The position numbers and the translations under genes are program-made. A stretch of DNA of 64,000 bases from Candidatus Woesearchaeota archaeon (GTDB lineage: Archaea > Nanobdellota > Nanobdellia > Woesearchaeales > JAFGLG01): assembly GCA_016928155.1 (NCBI GenBank), contig JAFGLG010000007.1, forward strand, positions 207,320-271,319, given 5' to 3'. Below, one piece after another: positions 43,464 through 53,520 of the stretch (the stretch's first letter is position 1; every line of letters starts with the position of its first letter). The notes under the pieces are model-generated. The model did no database searches. It was not told the DNA's origin and was given only the letters and a program-made list of their open reading frames with translations.

Positions 43464-46400
43464 ACAACAGGATTAACAACAAGATTAACAATAATATGAA
43501 CAAGATGAACGATAAGATGAACAATAATATGAACAAAGCGCATATGATGCAGAGGAGGGCGCTGTTCTTCATATTCCTCATCATATCGCTCCCGTTCTAT
43601 ATCTCAGAGGCCATGGCTGCTCCGATGGTAAGGGAGACGCATGTATTCGGCGAGAACATGATATATGACTACAGGAAAGCGCTTGACTACACATATATAA
43701 TCACTGAAGTCAGGACCGATGAGACGAACATGACAGCAGAAGAGATGGCCACGAGGGTCAAAGTCTCGAACCAATGGTTCCACACATGCGAGCCCCTGCC
43801 GAACAATTTCTTCAAATGCTACTACACGCCGTCAAGCAGGGACGGGCCGATCGTGCCAGATACGCACACACTGAAGATCGAGCTTGAGGATGAGAATGAC
43901 GAGGTGGTCGCATCAAGGATAGTGACATACCATGTCGACAACAAGGCACCGGAGATAAAATCCTTCTCTATCTCGCCGGCAGTCGCGGGCCCGGAAGACA
44001 ACATATCCCTTGACTTTGTCGTCGAAGACCATGCCTACAGCAACACTGACACCGCAAAGTGCGTAGGCACGGCATATGTGACCATACTTTCAGGCGGTAC
44101 AGAACTCGGCCAGCTCGCTGTCAACAAGACGACATGCAGGGTGAGCATGAGCGAGAAGCTCCCGGCCACAGCATTCACTACAGATACAGGCACAACACAG
44201 ATATGCCTGTACGGCACAGACAATTTCGGCCAGACAGGAGAGAAAAAATGCACTGCCCTGACCACAGATTTCAACCTCCCTGAGCTCACGGGATTCAGCG
44301 TGAACCTCAAGAACGGGTCACCTCTTTACTGGGTCAATGAGCAGGGGACCACCGCTGATGTATTCCTCAACATAACTGAGGATGACACGGGGCTGGATAC
44401 AAGCAATATCTGGGCAGATTTCGGCAACCTCAGCGGATCGAGGCACAGCTACAAGAAAGGCTCATGCACGCAGAGGGACGAGAAATACAAGTGCAAATGG
44501 AGCAATGTGGAGGTAAAGGTGGAGGAGAGCATTTCAGCCATCATCGTCTTCAACATATCAGACATCGCAGGCAATGAGGTCATCACAGAAGCGAGCTGGA
44601 ATGTCTATCTCGACAACATAAGGCCGAATGTCACCATCGTGGCACCATACATAATGCCCCTGAATGGGACATATTATGTCGGGCCGCAGGAGATGGATTA
44701 TTACGCGCAGTTCATTGAGCTAGAATCCGGCATTGACTACAGGAATGTCTTCATGGATTTCAGCGTCTGCGGAGGCTCCGGCAAGGACCAGGCAGACAAC
44801 TGCTCAGCAGACCAGACATGCTTCTGGTACAACAGGACATGCGACGCAGCAGACGGCACAGAAGGCAAGCTGAGGATAAGCCCGGACAGCGCTGACAACA
44901 TGGGCAATCCGGTCCGTGGGAATATGACCGGCGACATCATAGTCGACAGCAAGCCGCCGTATATCACGGAGGTTGTGATGAACACCACAGGCTCCCAATG
45001 GTTCAACCAGCCTGACATAATAAACCAGACCAACCTCACAATCGTCGTCAAGGATGATCTGCTGATCATAAATGCTACAATATATGACACAGTCAGCCCG
45101 GAGACAATGGTGTATGCCAACTTCACAGAGCTGAACGGGCCGGACTTCTGGCCGGGCGACTGCATAGTCGTATCCCCGAGGAAAAGCGAATGCCTGTTCG
45201 CGACCTACATAAACGTCACCGGAGGCAGGAACTACAAGTTCTACCTGAATGCATCAGACATCGTGGGGAATTACCAGACCAAGGAACTCGAGATATTCGT
45301 CTACAGGATGGAGAACGAGAGCCAGGACCTGTGGAGGCATTCCAAAGGCGATCCCAGCCCCAACCCCATAGACAAGCAGATGCTCGAAAGGTATATCATG
45401 TTCCAGTACTGGCCAATACAGCTGACTTCCACGAAGCCAGACAACTGGCCGTACTATATCTATATCGCAGACGCGTGCTACAATGTCACCACAGAGGACG
45501 ACGAGGACATAAGCGCAGAGGACATCATCTGGGGCCCATACCCTGAGATTGTCGACTTCAACACGCCGACAGAGCCCGGAAGCCTGCCATACAACATGTT
45601 CCTCAAGTACAATCTTTATACTGTTGCTCCGGAGGACGATACTGTCGAGGTGAAATGCCCGATAGGCATCCTTTCGATACTTGACGGCAAGACGATCTAC
45701 GGGCCTGAGATCGAAAATATCACTATAGAGATAGAATATTACAACCTGCCTTATGGTGAGGTCGGTGACGAGCTTTATGAGGAGCTCAAGAAAGTCATGG
45801 AGGGCATCACCTCGGAGTGGGGAGAATGGATGGATGACATCGAGGGTCTGATAAAGGTCCTCGAGGCTTTTTGCTCCCTGGTTGACTGGATCAAGAAACT
45901 CTCTGATGCCTACAGCATGTCAGTCGCGATACTGACCAACTGCGCGAACAATCCTGGATCAATGTCTTTCTGTGAACCGGCGAGGCAGACATCTAATGTC
46001 GCCCATGAGACAACGGATCAGTCCCTGGCGCAGACATATGTCCAGGTGAAGAAGTACTGCAATTACCTTAGCTGCAGATACACAAATGAGAAGACAGTGA
46101 AAGATGACCTGAATAAACAGATGGGGACTGCTGGCATGACTGAACCATCTACTGGCGCTGAACCATCAGAAGGCAACACTGACCCTGGCGGAAGAGGCGA
46201 GTACGGGACTTTTTACACAAGAGCCGGAGCAGGATACGGGTGGTTCGGGAACACTGTGATTAAGGAGAGCATGATATATTCGATAATATTCCTGTGCCTG
46301 CCGGGTATCGTCTATAACGGGCAGAAGTGGAGAGGCATCGAGTGCAGCTATGCAGACTGCCTGATGGCAGTCCCTTATGGCACGCCAAAATACCTGTGCG

Positions 46401-46783
46401 ACCAGAGGAGGGAATATGAGCAGTGCATGTTCCTCTGGGGCCAGATATTCAACATGATACCATTTGCAGCAGCTATCTCCTCGCTCGGCCAGAACATAAT
46501 AGCTGCATTCTCTGACACAGGCGTCTTTGCCCTGAGAGTTGTCAAATTCACCTGCACTGGGATATGCAAGGAGAAAGCTACAGGAACAGGATGCTTCGCG
46601 TGCAATGTCATCAACTGGCTCAATATGATGGTGGATGTGGCATGCGACCTGGGAGTAGATATGGGCAAGAAGGAATGTGAAGGATACTGGGAGGGCCAGA
46701 CCTTTGACTTCGACAGCCAGACAGCCTGTGAGCAGACAATAGAAAGGTTCGAGAACATAACAAAACAGATGGACGATGACTGA
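43451..46783 (+). CDS. Giant Ig-like surface protein with an Asn/Met-rich leader
   Basis: A 1110-residue protein. An odd N-terminal tract of about 30 residues built from Met-Asn-Lys/Asn-Asn units precedes a signal peptide (RRALFFIFLIISLPF, ending near AMA). Residues about 60-720 form several Ig-like domains with VDNKAPEI, LDNIRPNV and VDSKPPYI linkers. From about 780 it becomes helical, with about 18 Cys and two hydrophobic segments (SIIFLCLPGIVY; the one near NMIPFAAAIS). GGAG lies before the first ATG; the ATG at 43544 would omit the Asn/Met tract. It overlaps the next gene by 8 nt. Confidence 0.75.
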   Translation: MDKMNNRINNKINNNMNKMNDKMNNNMNKAHMMQRRALFFIFLIISLPFYISEAMAAPMVRETHVFGENMIYDYRKALDYTYIITEVRTDETNMTAEEMATRVKVSNQWFHTCEPLPNNFFKCYYTPSSRDGPIVPDTHTLKIELEDENDEVVASRIVTYHVDNKAPEIKSFSISPAVAGPEDNISLDFVVEDHAYSNTDTAKCVGTAYVTILSGGTELGQLAVNKTTCRVSMSEKLPATAFTTDTGTTQICLYGTDNFGQTGEKKCTALTTDFNLPELTGFSVNLKNGSPLYWVNEQGTTADVFLNITEDDTGLDTSNIWADFGNLSGSRHSYKKGSCTQRDEKYKCKWSNVEVKVEESISAIIVFNISDIAGNEVITEASWNVYLDNIRPNVTIVAPYIMPLNGTYYVGPQEMDYYAQFIELESGIDYRNVFMDFSVCGGSGKDQADNCSADQTCFWYNRTCDAADGTEGKLRISPDSADNMGNPVRGNMTGDIIVDSKPPYITEVVMNTTGSQWFNQPDIINQTNLTIVVKDDLLIINATIYDTVSPETMVYANFTELNGPDFWPGDCIVVSPRKSECLFATYINVTGGRNYKFYLNASDIVGNYQTKELEIFVYRMENESQDLWRHSKGDPSPNPIDKQMLERYIMFQYWPIQLTSTKPDNWPYYIYIADACYNVTTEDDEDISAEDIIWGPYPEIVDFNTPTEPGSLPYNMFLKYNLYTVAPEDDTVEVKCPIGILSILDGKTIYGPEIENITIEIEYYNLPYGEVGDELYEELKKVMEGITSEWGEWMDDIEGLIKVLEAFCSLVDWIKKLSDAYSMSVAILTNCANNPGSMSFCEPARQTSNVAHETTDQSLAQTYVQVKKYCNYLSCRYTNEKTVKDDLNKQMGTAGMTEPSTGAEPSEGNTDPGGRGEYGTFYTRAGAGYGWFGNTVIKESMIYSIIFLCLPGIVYNGQKWRGIECSYADCLMAVPYGTPKYLCDQRREYEQCMFLWGQIFNMIPFAAAISSLGQNIIAAFSDTGVFALRVVKFTCTGICKEKATGTGCFACNVINWLNMMVDVACDLGVDMGKKECEGYWEGQTFDFDSQTACEQTIERFENITKQMDDD

Positions 46784-47828
46784 AACACTGGTTGAGTATA
46801 TCAGGGAACAGCTGCAGAACGGCTTCACCATAGATCAGATCCGGGACTATCTGATAAGATATGGATACCACGAGCAGGACGTCAACATAGCTGTAGATGC
46901 AGCGATGCATGGTATAGATACTCATCCTATTGTCCAGCAGGTGCCCATACACAAGCATCCGCTTGCGATGAAAATAATGATAATACTAGCAGTGGTCACA
47001 GTCTCGCTGGCTGTCTTCATGTACTTCAGCAGGACAGTGGACGAAGGGATGATACAGGCTCCTATGACTGAAGGGGTGACTCCGGTTATATTCCAGCCTG
47101 AGCCTGAAACCCCAAAGATCCCAAAGAATGTGCAGGACAGGATAGACAATGTGATGAAGGATCTTCAGAATGCAGAGAAGACGCAGAATTCATACCAGCA
47201 GCGCGTCGATTATCTTGACAATGCCATAGTGAACCTCAGGGTCATCATAGATGAGGAGCCCAACAGCGCAGATGCCCACAACTTCCTTGCAGATGCCCTC
47301 GAGGCAAAAGGGCTCTATGACGAGGCAGAGTCTGAATACAGGGTTGCCATGGAATTGGATCCGGACAATCCCGAGCTCTACAACGACCTCGGATACCTCT
47401 ATGCCCGGAAAGGGGACATGTCCACAGCGACGCAGTATTACAACAATGCTATAGCGAAGGATCCCACATTTGATGTGGCATACAGCAACCTCGGGATGTA
47501 TTATTATGAGACAGGGAACTATGATGAGGCAATAAGGAATTTCGTCATAGCAAAGGAGCTCAAGTCATACAACTACAAGACAATAAACAACCTGGGATTC
47601 GCTTATCTAAAGAAAGGGATGCACGAGAGGGCGCTTGCAGAGTTCAGGGAATCGCTGAAGATAAACCCGGATTTCCCTAATCCCTATTTCGGGATCGGGC
47701 TTGTGTTCATGGAGCAGCAGCAGTATGACAAGGCAGTGTATGAGCTCGAGAAGAGCATCGTGCTCGATCCTTCGAATTTCATCTACCAAGAGGCATATGC
47801 CAGGGCCAAGAAGAGCCTGGAAGTGTGA
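46776..47828 (+). CDS. Membrane-anchored TPR protein with N-terminal helical domain
   Basis: A 350-residue protein. Residues 1-45 form a three-helix domain (LVEYIREQLQNG, IRDYLIRYGY) like that in the protein at 58955. A membrane helix lies at about 63-83, then a linker, then five or so tetratricopeptide repeats from about 125 to 345 (AHNFLADALEAKG, LYNDLGYLYARKG, AYSNLGMYYYETG, INNLGFAYLKKG). TPRs bind partner proteins, so it may organise the secreted products of the cluster on the outer face. Confidence 0.88.
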   Translation: MTETLVEYIREQLQNGFTIDQIRDYLIRYGYHEQDVNIAVDAAMHGIDTHPIVQQVPIHKHPLAMKIMIILAVVTVSLAVFMYFSRTVDEGMIQAPMTEGVTPVIFQPEPETPKIPKNVQDRIDNVMKDLQNAEKTQNSYQQRVDYLDNAIVNLRVIIDEEPNSADAHNFLADALEAKGLYDEAESEYRVAMELDPDNPELYNDLGYLYARKGDMSTATQYYNNAIAKDPTFDVAYSNLGMYYYETGNYDEAIRNFVIAKELKSYNYKTINNLGFAYLKKGMHERALAEFRESLKINPDFPNPYFGIGLVFMEQQQYDKAVYELEKSIVLDPSNFIYQEAYARAKKSLEV

Positions 47829-47833
47829 TAATA

Positions 47834-48382
47834 ATGGCAAGAAAACTACCAAGACCGCCGGCACCGAAAGTCTATGAGACAGAGAGGAAGATGGGAGCGA
47901 TAGTCTCAGGCATATTCGTGATAATCCTTGTCTTCATGATAGTCTTCCTCACTGAGTCCATGCAGAAGACAGGCACTTCACAGAGCCTGACGATATCAAA
48001 TGCGCAGTTCGCATACTATGTGGATGACGACTATAACTTTGAGCCCAATCCCACAGCAGCGTACAATGCAGGTGATGACATTTTCCTGTATTTTGAGGTC
48101 ATAGGATATAAGACAGCCGAAACTCCGACCGGATATCGCACAGAGCTCACATCAGATGTGCAGGTCTCAGATCCGGAAGGACAGCTTGTGCCTCAGCTGA
48201 GCAGGAAGAACATCTTCGACGAGGTTTTTGAATTCGAAGCGGATTATGGAGCGATACCGGTGAAGACACAATTTTCAGTGCCCTCACATTTCCCGTCCGG
48301 AGAATACACATTAGAACAGTTCGTATACGATAAGATGACAGGAGACGCAGTCAAGCTGTCAAAGAGATTCACGATAGAATGA
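47834..48382 (+). CDS. Single-span membrane protein with extracellular beta domain
   Basis: A 182-residue protein. Pro-rich basic N-terminus (KLPRPPAPK), one membrane helix near residues 22-42, then an outer domain resembling an Ig-like sandwich (PTAAYNAGDDIFLYFEV, FPSGEYTLEQFVYD). ATG 47834 is 5 nt after the TPR gene stop; a GTG at 47825 would overlap. It overlaps the next gene by 4 nt (ATGA). Confidence 0.75.
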   Translation: MARKLPRPPAPKVYETERKMGAIVSGIFVIILVFMIVFLTESMQKTGTSQSLTISNAQFAYYVDDDYNFEPNPTAAYNAGDDIFLYFEVIGYKTAETPTGYRTELTSDVQVSDPEGQLVPQLSRKNIFDEVFEFEADYGAIPVKTQFSVPSHFPSGEYTLEQFVYDKMTGDAVKLSKRFTIE

Positions 48383-51300
48383 AGAAGAAGAGCATATTAT
48401 GGATTGTTGTATTATTAATAATTGTAGCATCAGCAATATCTGCAGATGATTACTGCATTGTAGAGATACAAGTATCAAGAGCTGGCCACAACTATCACTT
48501 CTGCAATAATGGCAATAACTGGCAAGACCTATACGGAAATAACGAGCTGCTTTACCTTGTTGGTGATGCAAATTCAATTCCGGATGCCTACAATAATATT
48601 AGGTGGCATTTCCTCTCCGAAGAAGAAAACAGCTGGTGGAGACAAGATTACATAAGGACAAAGTATATGGGTCAAGAAGAATTCAGCCAATACTACAGGC
48701 CCAAGGACTGGCGACCAGACCCTGCACAGTTCACAAGCACATTAGAGGCAGAGATTAACAGACAAAGGCAATTGGCTACTCCAGGGAGAAAAGAAGATGA
48801 ACCAATAAGTATTGAAACAGTTACAGGATCAGCTGGTTCCCCAATCATCTCTAAACAAGATGGACCATCAGGAGGAACAGGAGGGGACACATCACCACCC
48901 TCATCAGGACCACCATCCTCAGTGACAGGGCTTGAGGAAAAGGCACTGAAACCGGATTCTGTGTTCAGCGGAAATGAGATTGGAGACCTTATGGGATCAC
49001 AAGGCATAGATGCCACGAGCCTGAATCTTGTCGGCGACAGGAAGTATAATATCCGTTATGAAAATGGAGAATTCAAGGTCTATGATACGCTTGACCAGAT
49101 TGGAAAACCTGCCGGGGAAGATTTTGACAATTATATGTTTTATAGGAGAACTGAAAAAAACCAAGCGCAGATAGCTGGCGCAGAGTATCAGTACGGCCTA
49201 TCTGCTGATGACAAAGGGATCAGGATCTGGACAAATATAAATAATGATATTGATCTGAAGCAGGATGGCTTCAGGCTGCCTGAGGGGAAAGAAGGGGAAT
49301 TCAAGGGTTTCAAGCCCCTGTCAGATTATAAAAAAGGTGATTATCTCACTTTCAGCGACGGCAAGCAGACAGACAATCTGATGATGACAAAAAGCGGGGA
49401 CAGCACCGGACAGATATGGGGCCATCAGACAGGAGATACATTCCAGCTAAGCTTCTACGGCGATGACGGCAGGATGAGGCAGATACAGGGCAAGGATTTC
49501 CAGCCGGCTGTATCCACTAAGGCAATGGATGCACTGAAAGGATTTGAACAGGCAAAGAGAGGTGAGCTGGACAATACGCTTGCAATACTGGAAAAATATG
49601 GATTCAGCACATCTGATGCAAGAATAAACAATGCCATAATAGGGGGTAATCTAGGTTTCGGGGTACAGACTGTTGACAATGTAGCATTGACTTTAGGGGG
49701 AGGAAGCACAGCTAACTTCGCAAGCATAACAACAGAAAAAAGCTCGATGACCCTGCCAGATGGCAGAATGGTCGATGTTCCCGGCGGAACCACCTATGTC
49801 AACATGGGCGCACTGACAGGAAACTGGCAGGAAACATATAAAGACAGGGATGCAATGCTGGCCAACATACCTCAAAATGCTGTGATTACACTGCAGACAA
49901 AAGACGGACCTATGAATTTCCTTATCGGGAACAGTAAGAATAACCAAAATGCATTGACTATGATACCTGTCGGCCAGCAGGATTTCGGCGCAATGAACAG
50001 CCAGCAGACAATAAACAGCGTACTCAGCCTCAATAGTGGCACAGCAAATTCAGGATATGGCATAGCAGGCAACACAGTGTTTGACCTGAGAGGAGGAACA
50101 GCTTTGGGTAACTATATCAACCTGCAGGGCGCTGGCGGATTCAAACCAGGGCAGATACCTGAAGGGTCAATCACATGGACTGATGACAAGGGCAATATCT
50201 GGGTGAACAGGCCAGCCACAGGCGCAGACGGGACAAAGACCGGAGACAATTCAGTTGTCGGGCAGTATCAGAGCTATGGCGCCGGAGTGAATCGGATCAC
50301 ACCCACAGGAGGGAACGCCTCATACACGTGGACAGATCCGAAGGGCAATAGTCATGACATGACTGATGTGGATCAGATGTTCGCTGGAGGAGCCCATGTA
50401 GATTCCGAAGGCAATTTCTTCATGCCGCCGAATGAACAAAATCCCAATGGTGTTTCCCTGGATGGATGCAAATGGTCAGGCGGAAGCAGGTGCACAATGG
50501 ATTATGGTGATACCAGCATACAGGTGAACTGCGGAGCAAATGGCTGCTCAGCTTCATATCACGGGTTCTCCCAAAGCTACCTCGGCATTGGGGCTCACAT
50601 GACAACGATGTCAGGCACTACATTCAACGGACAGGACTACACAGGAGACCTCATGGGAACAGCCAAGGGTAATGCGCAGTCAGGCGGTGGTCCATGCAGC
50701 AGCATAGGCAACAACACATGGTGCTATTATGACCATGATTTCATCCTATTTGATACGCAATTCTGCACCCTTAAAAATGAGATATACGCATGCGGGAGCA
50801 ACACGACATACAAGGACCAATATGGCCTAGACGATTATAATGCCAGGTTCGGCAGTACTCCCAGCTGGTCTGCGTGGCTTACGAACATAGGACAGATACT
50901 AAGCCAGTGGATAGAGGCAACATCAGGATATCCAAACCTCGAAGGCTTCCTGTATGACCCTGCAGAGGAAGAGGCATGGATAGATTTCAGCGCACAGGAA
51001 TGGGGTTACCTGCTCTACGGGATACAGGGGTGGAGCTCGCAGATATGCCAAGTGGACAATCCAGTATCTGACACAGATCAGTACGGATTCGCCTTCTCAG
51101 CAGATTCAATGCTGGGGGCAAGCGCACACATAGAAGCTGAGAGGACAACATTCTACAATTATTCCGACGAGGATGCAGAGGAGATGTATCTTTACAAGCT
51201 CTCTTTCAGCGTGAACCCGGGGACATGTTACCTTGATTTTGAAGTGGATGCGAAACCGCTGTTCTACGAGGAGTATGACCATGAGGAGATGATAGACCCG

Positions 51301-51561
51301 GATGAGGATGAAGAAGGGGAAAGTAATGAAACAATAGAGCTCATGGCCGCTGTGGGAGGAAGAACGATGCAGCCGTCTGTGAGTGAGTTCATCATAAACA
51401 CATCAACATCACTCATCACGAAAGTATGCATCAACTTCAAGGATATGGACCCGGAGAACTGCTTCGGCAATGACATGGGGCCGGGCTCCCATCTCTGCAG
51501 GGAAGTCAATGACGGCGACCAATATGAAGAGGGATGGCATGAGGAACAATATGGATACTGA
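48379..51561 (+). CDS. Giant secreted protein of unknown function
   Basis: A 1060-residue protein. Signal peptide MKKKSILWIVVLLII, ending near ISADD. After a low-complexity linker (Gly/Ser/Pro, about 150-185), the sequence has short Gly- and Asn-rich strands (GVQTVDNVALTLGGG, GNYINLQGAGGFK) suggestive of a beta-helix or RHS-like fibre. The C-terminal 300 residues have Cys pairs and an acidic stretch. There is no C-terminal anchor, so it is secreted or held by cluster partners. No enzyme motif recognised. It overlaps the next gene by 11 nt. Confidence 0.75.
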   Translation: MKKKSILWIVVLLIIVASAISADDYCIVEIQVSRAGHNYHFCNNGNNWQDLYGNNELLYLVGDANSIPDAYNNIRWHFLSEEENSWWRQDYIRTKYMGQEEFSQYYRPKDWRPDPAQFTSTLEAEINRQRQLATPGRKEDEPISIETVTGSAGSPIISKQDGPSGGTGGDTSPPSSGPPSSVTGLEEKALKPDSVFSGNEIGDLMGSQGIDATSLNLVGDRKYNIRYENGEFKVYDTLDQIGKPAGEDFDNYMFYRRTEKNQAQIAGAEYQYGLSADDKGIRIWTNINNDIDLKQDGFRLPEGKEGEFKGFKPLSDYKKGDYLTFSDGKQTDNLMMTKSGDSTGQIWGHQTGDTFQLSFYGDDGRMRQIQGKDFQPAVSTKAMDALKGFEQAKRGELDNTLAILEKYGFSTSDARINNAIIGGNLGFGVQTVDNVALTLGGGSTANFASITTEKSSMTLPDGRMVDVPGGTTYVNMGALTGNWQETYKDRDAMLANIPQNAVITLQTKDGPMNFLIGNSKNNQNALTMIPVGQQDFGAMNSQQTINSVLSLNSGTANSGYGIAGNTVFDLRGGTALGNYINLQGAGGFKPGQIPEGSITWTDDKGNIWVNRPATGADGTKTGDNSVVGQYQSYGAGVNRITPTGGNASYTWTDPKGNSHDMTDVDQMFAGGAHVDSEGNFFMPPNEQNPNGVSLDGCKWSGGSRCTMDYGDTSIQVNCGANGCSASYHGFSQSYLGIGAHMTTMSGTTFNGQDYTGDLMGTAKGNAQSGGGPCSSIGNNTWCYYDHDFILFDTQFCTLKNEIYACGSNTTYKDQYGLDDYNARFGSTPSWSAWLTNIGQILSQWIEATSGYPNLEGFLYDPAEEEAWIDFSAQEWGYLLYGIQGWSSQICQVDNPVSDTDQYGFAFSADSMLGASAHIEAERTTFYNYSDEDAEEMYLYKLSFSVNPGTCYLDFEVDAKPLFYEEYDHEEMIDPDEDEEGESNETIELMAAVGGRTMQPSVSEFIINTSTSLITKVCINFKDMDPENCFGNDMGPGSHLCREVNDGDQYEEGWHEEQYGY

Positions 51562-52123
51562 GAAGTTGGATGCGGAAAGCACGAAGAACATAATCGGCGT
51601 GGACAATGGCTGCCCCGTATGCGGGGGCATTGTCAGGGGCAATGATGAATTCAGGTATGTCTGCCTGCACTGCAAGCTGTCATTCAAGGCAGAAGAGCTC
51701 AACAGCCCTGAAGTCAGGGATCAACTGGCATTCAAGAAAGAGCTCGATGATCTCAATGCGAGATGGGAAGAGTTCAGGAAGAAGCTCAGGGCAAAATCAG
51801 AAGAGGTCAGGCTTACGGTGCAGGAATATGACAGGGAGATAAAAGAGACAGATACAGGAGATATGGCAAAAAAGGATCCAGGATACATGGAAGCTGATGA
51901 TAGAAAGATGGATAGCGCGCATGACAAAGCAGGCATACAGGCAGAAGGGCAAGATGATATAGAGAAAGAAGACATAGAAAAACAGAGCATAGAAAATGAT
52001 GACACTGAGAAAGGTAATCCTGAAGGGAGCACAGATGAAGAGGACATAGAGAGCATCCTGTCTGCGCCACCGATCCCCCCGGCAGGACCGGATCTCGATG
52101 CGATATCCAGGCTTTTTAAATGA
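51551..52123 (+). CDS. Zinc-ribbon protein with charged coiled tail
   Basis: A 190-residue cytosolic protein. The N-terminal zinc ribbon has CPVCGG and CLHCK, followed by a coiled segment (FKKELDDLNARWEEFRKKL) and a long acidic low-complexity tail with repeated DIEKE/SIEN units. GAGG sits 6 nt before ATG 51551. It has no signal peptide, unlike its neighbours, and may be the cytoplasmic or regulatory member of the cluster. Confidence 0.7.
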   Translation: MDTEKLDAESTKNIIGVDNGCPVCGGIVRGNDEFRYVCLHCKLSFKAEELNSPEVRDQLAFKKELDDLNARWEEFRKKLRAKSEEVRLTVQEYDREIKETDTGDMAKKDPGYMEADDRKMDSAHDKAGIQAEGQDDIEKEDIEKQSIENDDTEKGNPEGSTDEEDIESILSAPPIPPAGPDLDAISRLFK

Positions 52124-52144
52124 ATCCGCAGGATAGGTGCTGAA

Positions 52145-52324
52145 ATGGAGCGTAAGAAGAAGACATTGGCAGAAGAAGCCCAGGATGGTGCAAAGGAATA
52201 CGAAGGGCTGGAAGAGCCCTATAAGAGCGCCAGAGAGCTGGATAATGAGGATAAGGAGTTCCAGGAAGAAGTGGATGAGCTGACCAGGAAGATGTTCAGG
52301 AAGCCTGATAAAAAAGAGAAATAA
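52145..52324 (+). CDS. Small charged protein, last gene of the surface cluster
   Basis: A 59-residue protein from ATG 52145 to TAA 52322-52324, preceded by AGGTGCTGAA. Almost entirely helical and charged (KEYEGLEEPYKSAREL), basic at both ends. It starts 21 nt after the zinc-ribbon gene. No family recognised. Confidence 0.6.
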   Translation: MERKKKTLAEEAQDGAKEYEGLEEPYKSARELDNEDKEFQEEVDELTRKMFRKPDKKEK

Positions 52325-52362
52325 CAGTAAAACATATAAATCTTAACAATGTTTAAGTTCTT

Positions 52363-53505
52363 ATGAGAGAGGTATATCTTGATAACGGCGCCACTACCAG
52401 AGTCGCAGACGAAGTGCTGAAGGCAATGAAGCCCTACTACACAGATGACTACGGGAACCCGTCCAGCACCCATACACCAGGCCAAAGAGCGCGTGAGGCA
52501 GTCGAGAAATCCAGGGAGACCATCGCCAGGAGACTGAATGCCGGACCGGAAGAGATAATATTCACGAGCGGCGGCACAGAGTCAGACAATCTTGCGATAA
52601 GAGGGGTTCTTAAAGCGAATCCTGACAAGAGGCACATCATCACATCAAGGATAGAACATCCGGCTGTGCTGAAAACATGCCGGGAGCTTGAGAAGAATGG
52701 ATACGGGGTCACATGGCTTGACGTCGACAAGTATGGGCTGGTCGATATGGATCAGCTCGAGGCTTCAATCAAAGACGACACTGCTCTCGTATCTGTAATC
52801 CACGGCAACAATGAGATAGGGACAGTGCAGGACATAAAGGGCATAGGGGAGATATGCAAGGAGAAGAATGTGATATTCCATACAGATGCTGTGCAGAGCT
52901 TCACAAAAGAGGAGATTGATGTCAGGAAGATCCCTGCTGATCTCATCAGCATGAGTGCGCACAAGATACATGGACCGAAAGGCATCGGAGCGCTCTATAT
53001 CAGGAAAGGCACCGGAATAAAGCCAGTGTCCTCAGGCGGAGAGCATGAGTTCAGGATGAGGCCCGGGACAGAGAATGTGCCAGGCATAGTCGGCTTCGCA
53101 GAAGCAGTAAGGATCTCGAGCGGGATAGACAAGGAAAGGATCATGATGCTCAGGGACAGGATCATAAGAAGAGTGCTTGATGAGATACCTGACACGAGGC
53201 TCAATGGGCATCCGAAGAAAAGGCTGTGCAACAATGCAAACATCACATTCAGCAGGATAGAAGGGGAGAGCATAATGCTGCACCTTGACCTTAAAGGAAT
53301 ACAGGTCAGCACAGGGAGCGCATGCAGCTCGCAGAGCTTAGAACCGAGCCATGTGATAACAGCACTCGGGCTGCCTCCAGAGGATTCGCACGGCTCAATA
53401 AGGTTCACGCTCAGCAGATATACGACAGAAGGGGACATAGATTACTGCGTCGACGAGCTAAAGCCGATCATAGAGAACCTCAGGAAGATAAGCCCGTTCA
53501 AGTGA
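52363..53505 (+). CDS. iscS: Cysteine desulfurase (NifS/IscS)
   Basis: A 380-residue PLP enzyme releasing sulfur from cysteine for Fe-S clusters and tRNA thiolation. YLDNGATT at the start, SGGTESDN, HTDAVQ, PLP lysine in SAHKIHGPKG at about 203 and catalytic Cys in STGSACSS at about 320. ATATAAATC near 52333-52342 implies a leaderless start. It pairs with iscU downstream, but a 221-nt structured spacer separates them. Confidence 0.97.
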   Translation: MREVYLDNGATTRVADEVLKAMKPYYTDDYGNPSSTHTPGQRAREAVEKSRETIARRLNAGPEEIIFTSGGTESDNLAIRGVLKANPDKRHIITSRIEHPAVLKTCRELEKNGYGVTWLDVDKYGLVDMDQLEASIKDDTALVSVIHGNNEIGTVQDIKGIGEICKEKNVIFHTDAVQSFTKEEIDVRKIPADLISMSAHKIHGPKGIGALYIRKGTGIKPVSSGGEHEFRMRPGTENVPGIVGFAEAVRISSGIDKERIMMLRDRIIRRVLDEIPDTRLNGHPKKRLCNNANITFSRIEGESIMLHLDLKGIQVSTGSACSSQSLEPSHVITALGLPPEDSHGSIRFTLSRYTTEGDIDYCVDELKPIIENLRKISPFK

Positions 53506-53520
53506 AAGCCTGTCAAAAAT

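Noticed and set aside
46166..46831. Antisense open frame of 221 codons
   Set aside because: Lies opposite the giant Ig-like gene and shows only Cys/His-rich shadow sequence.
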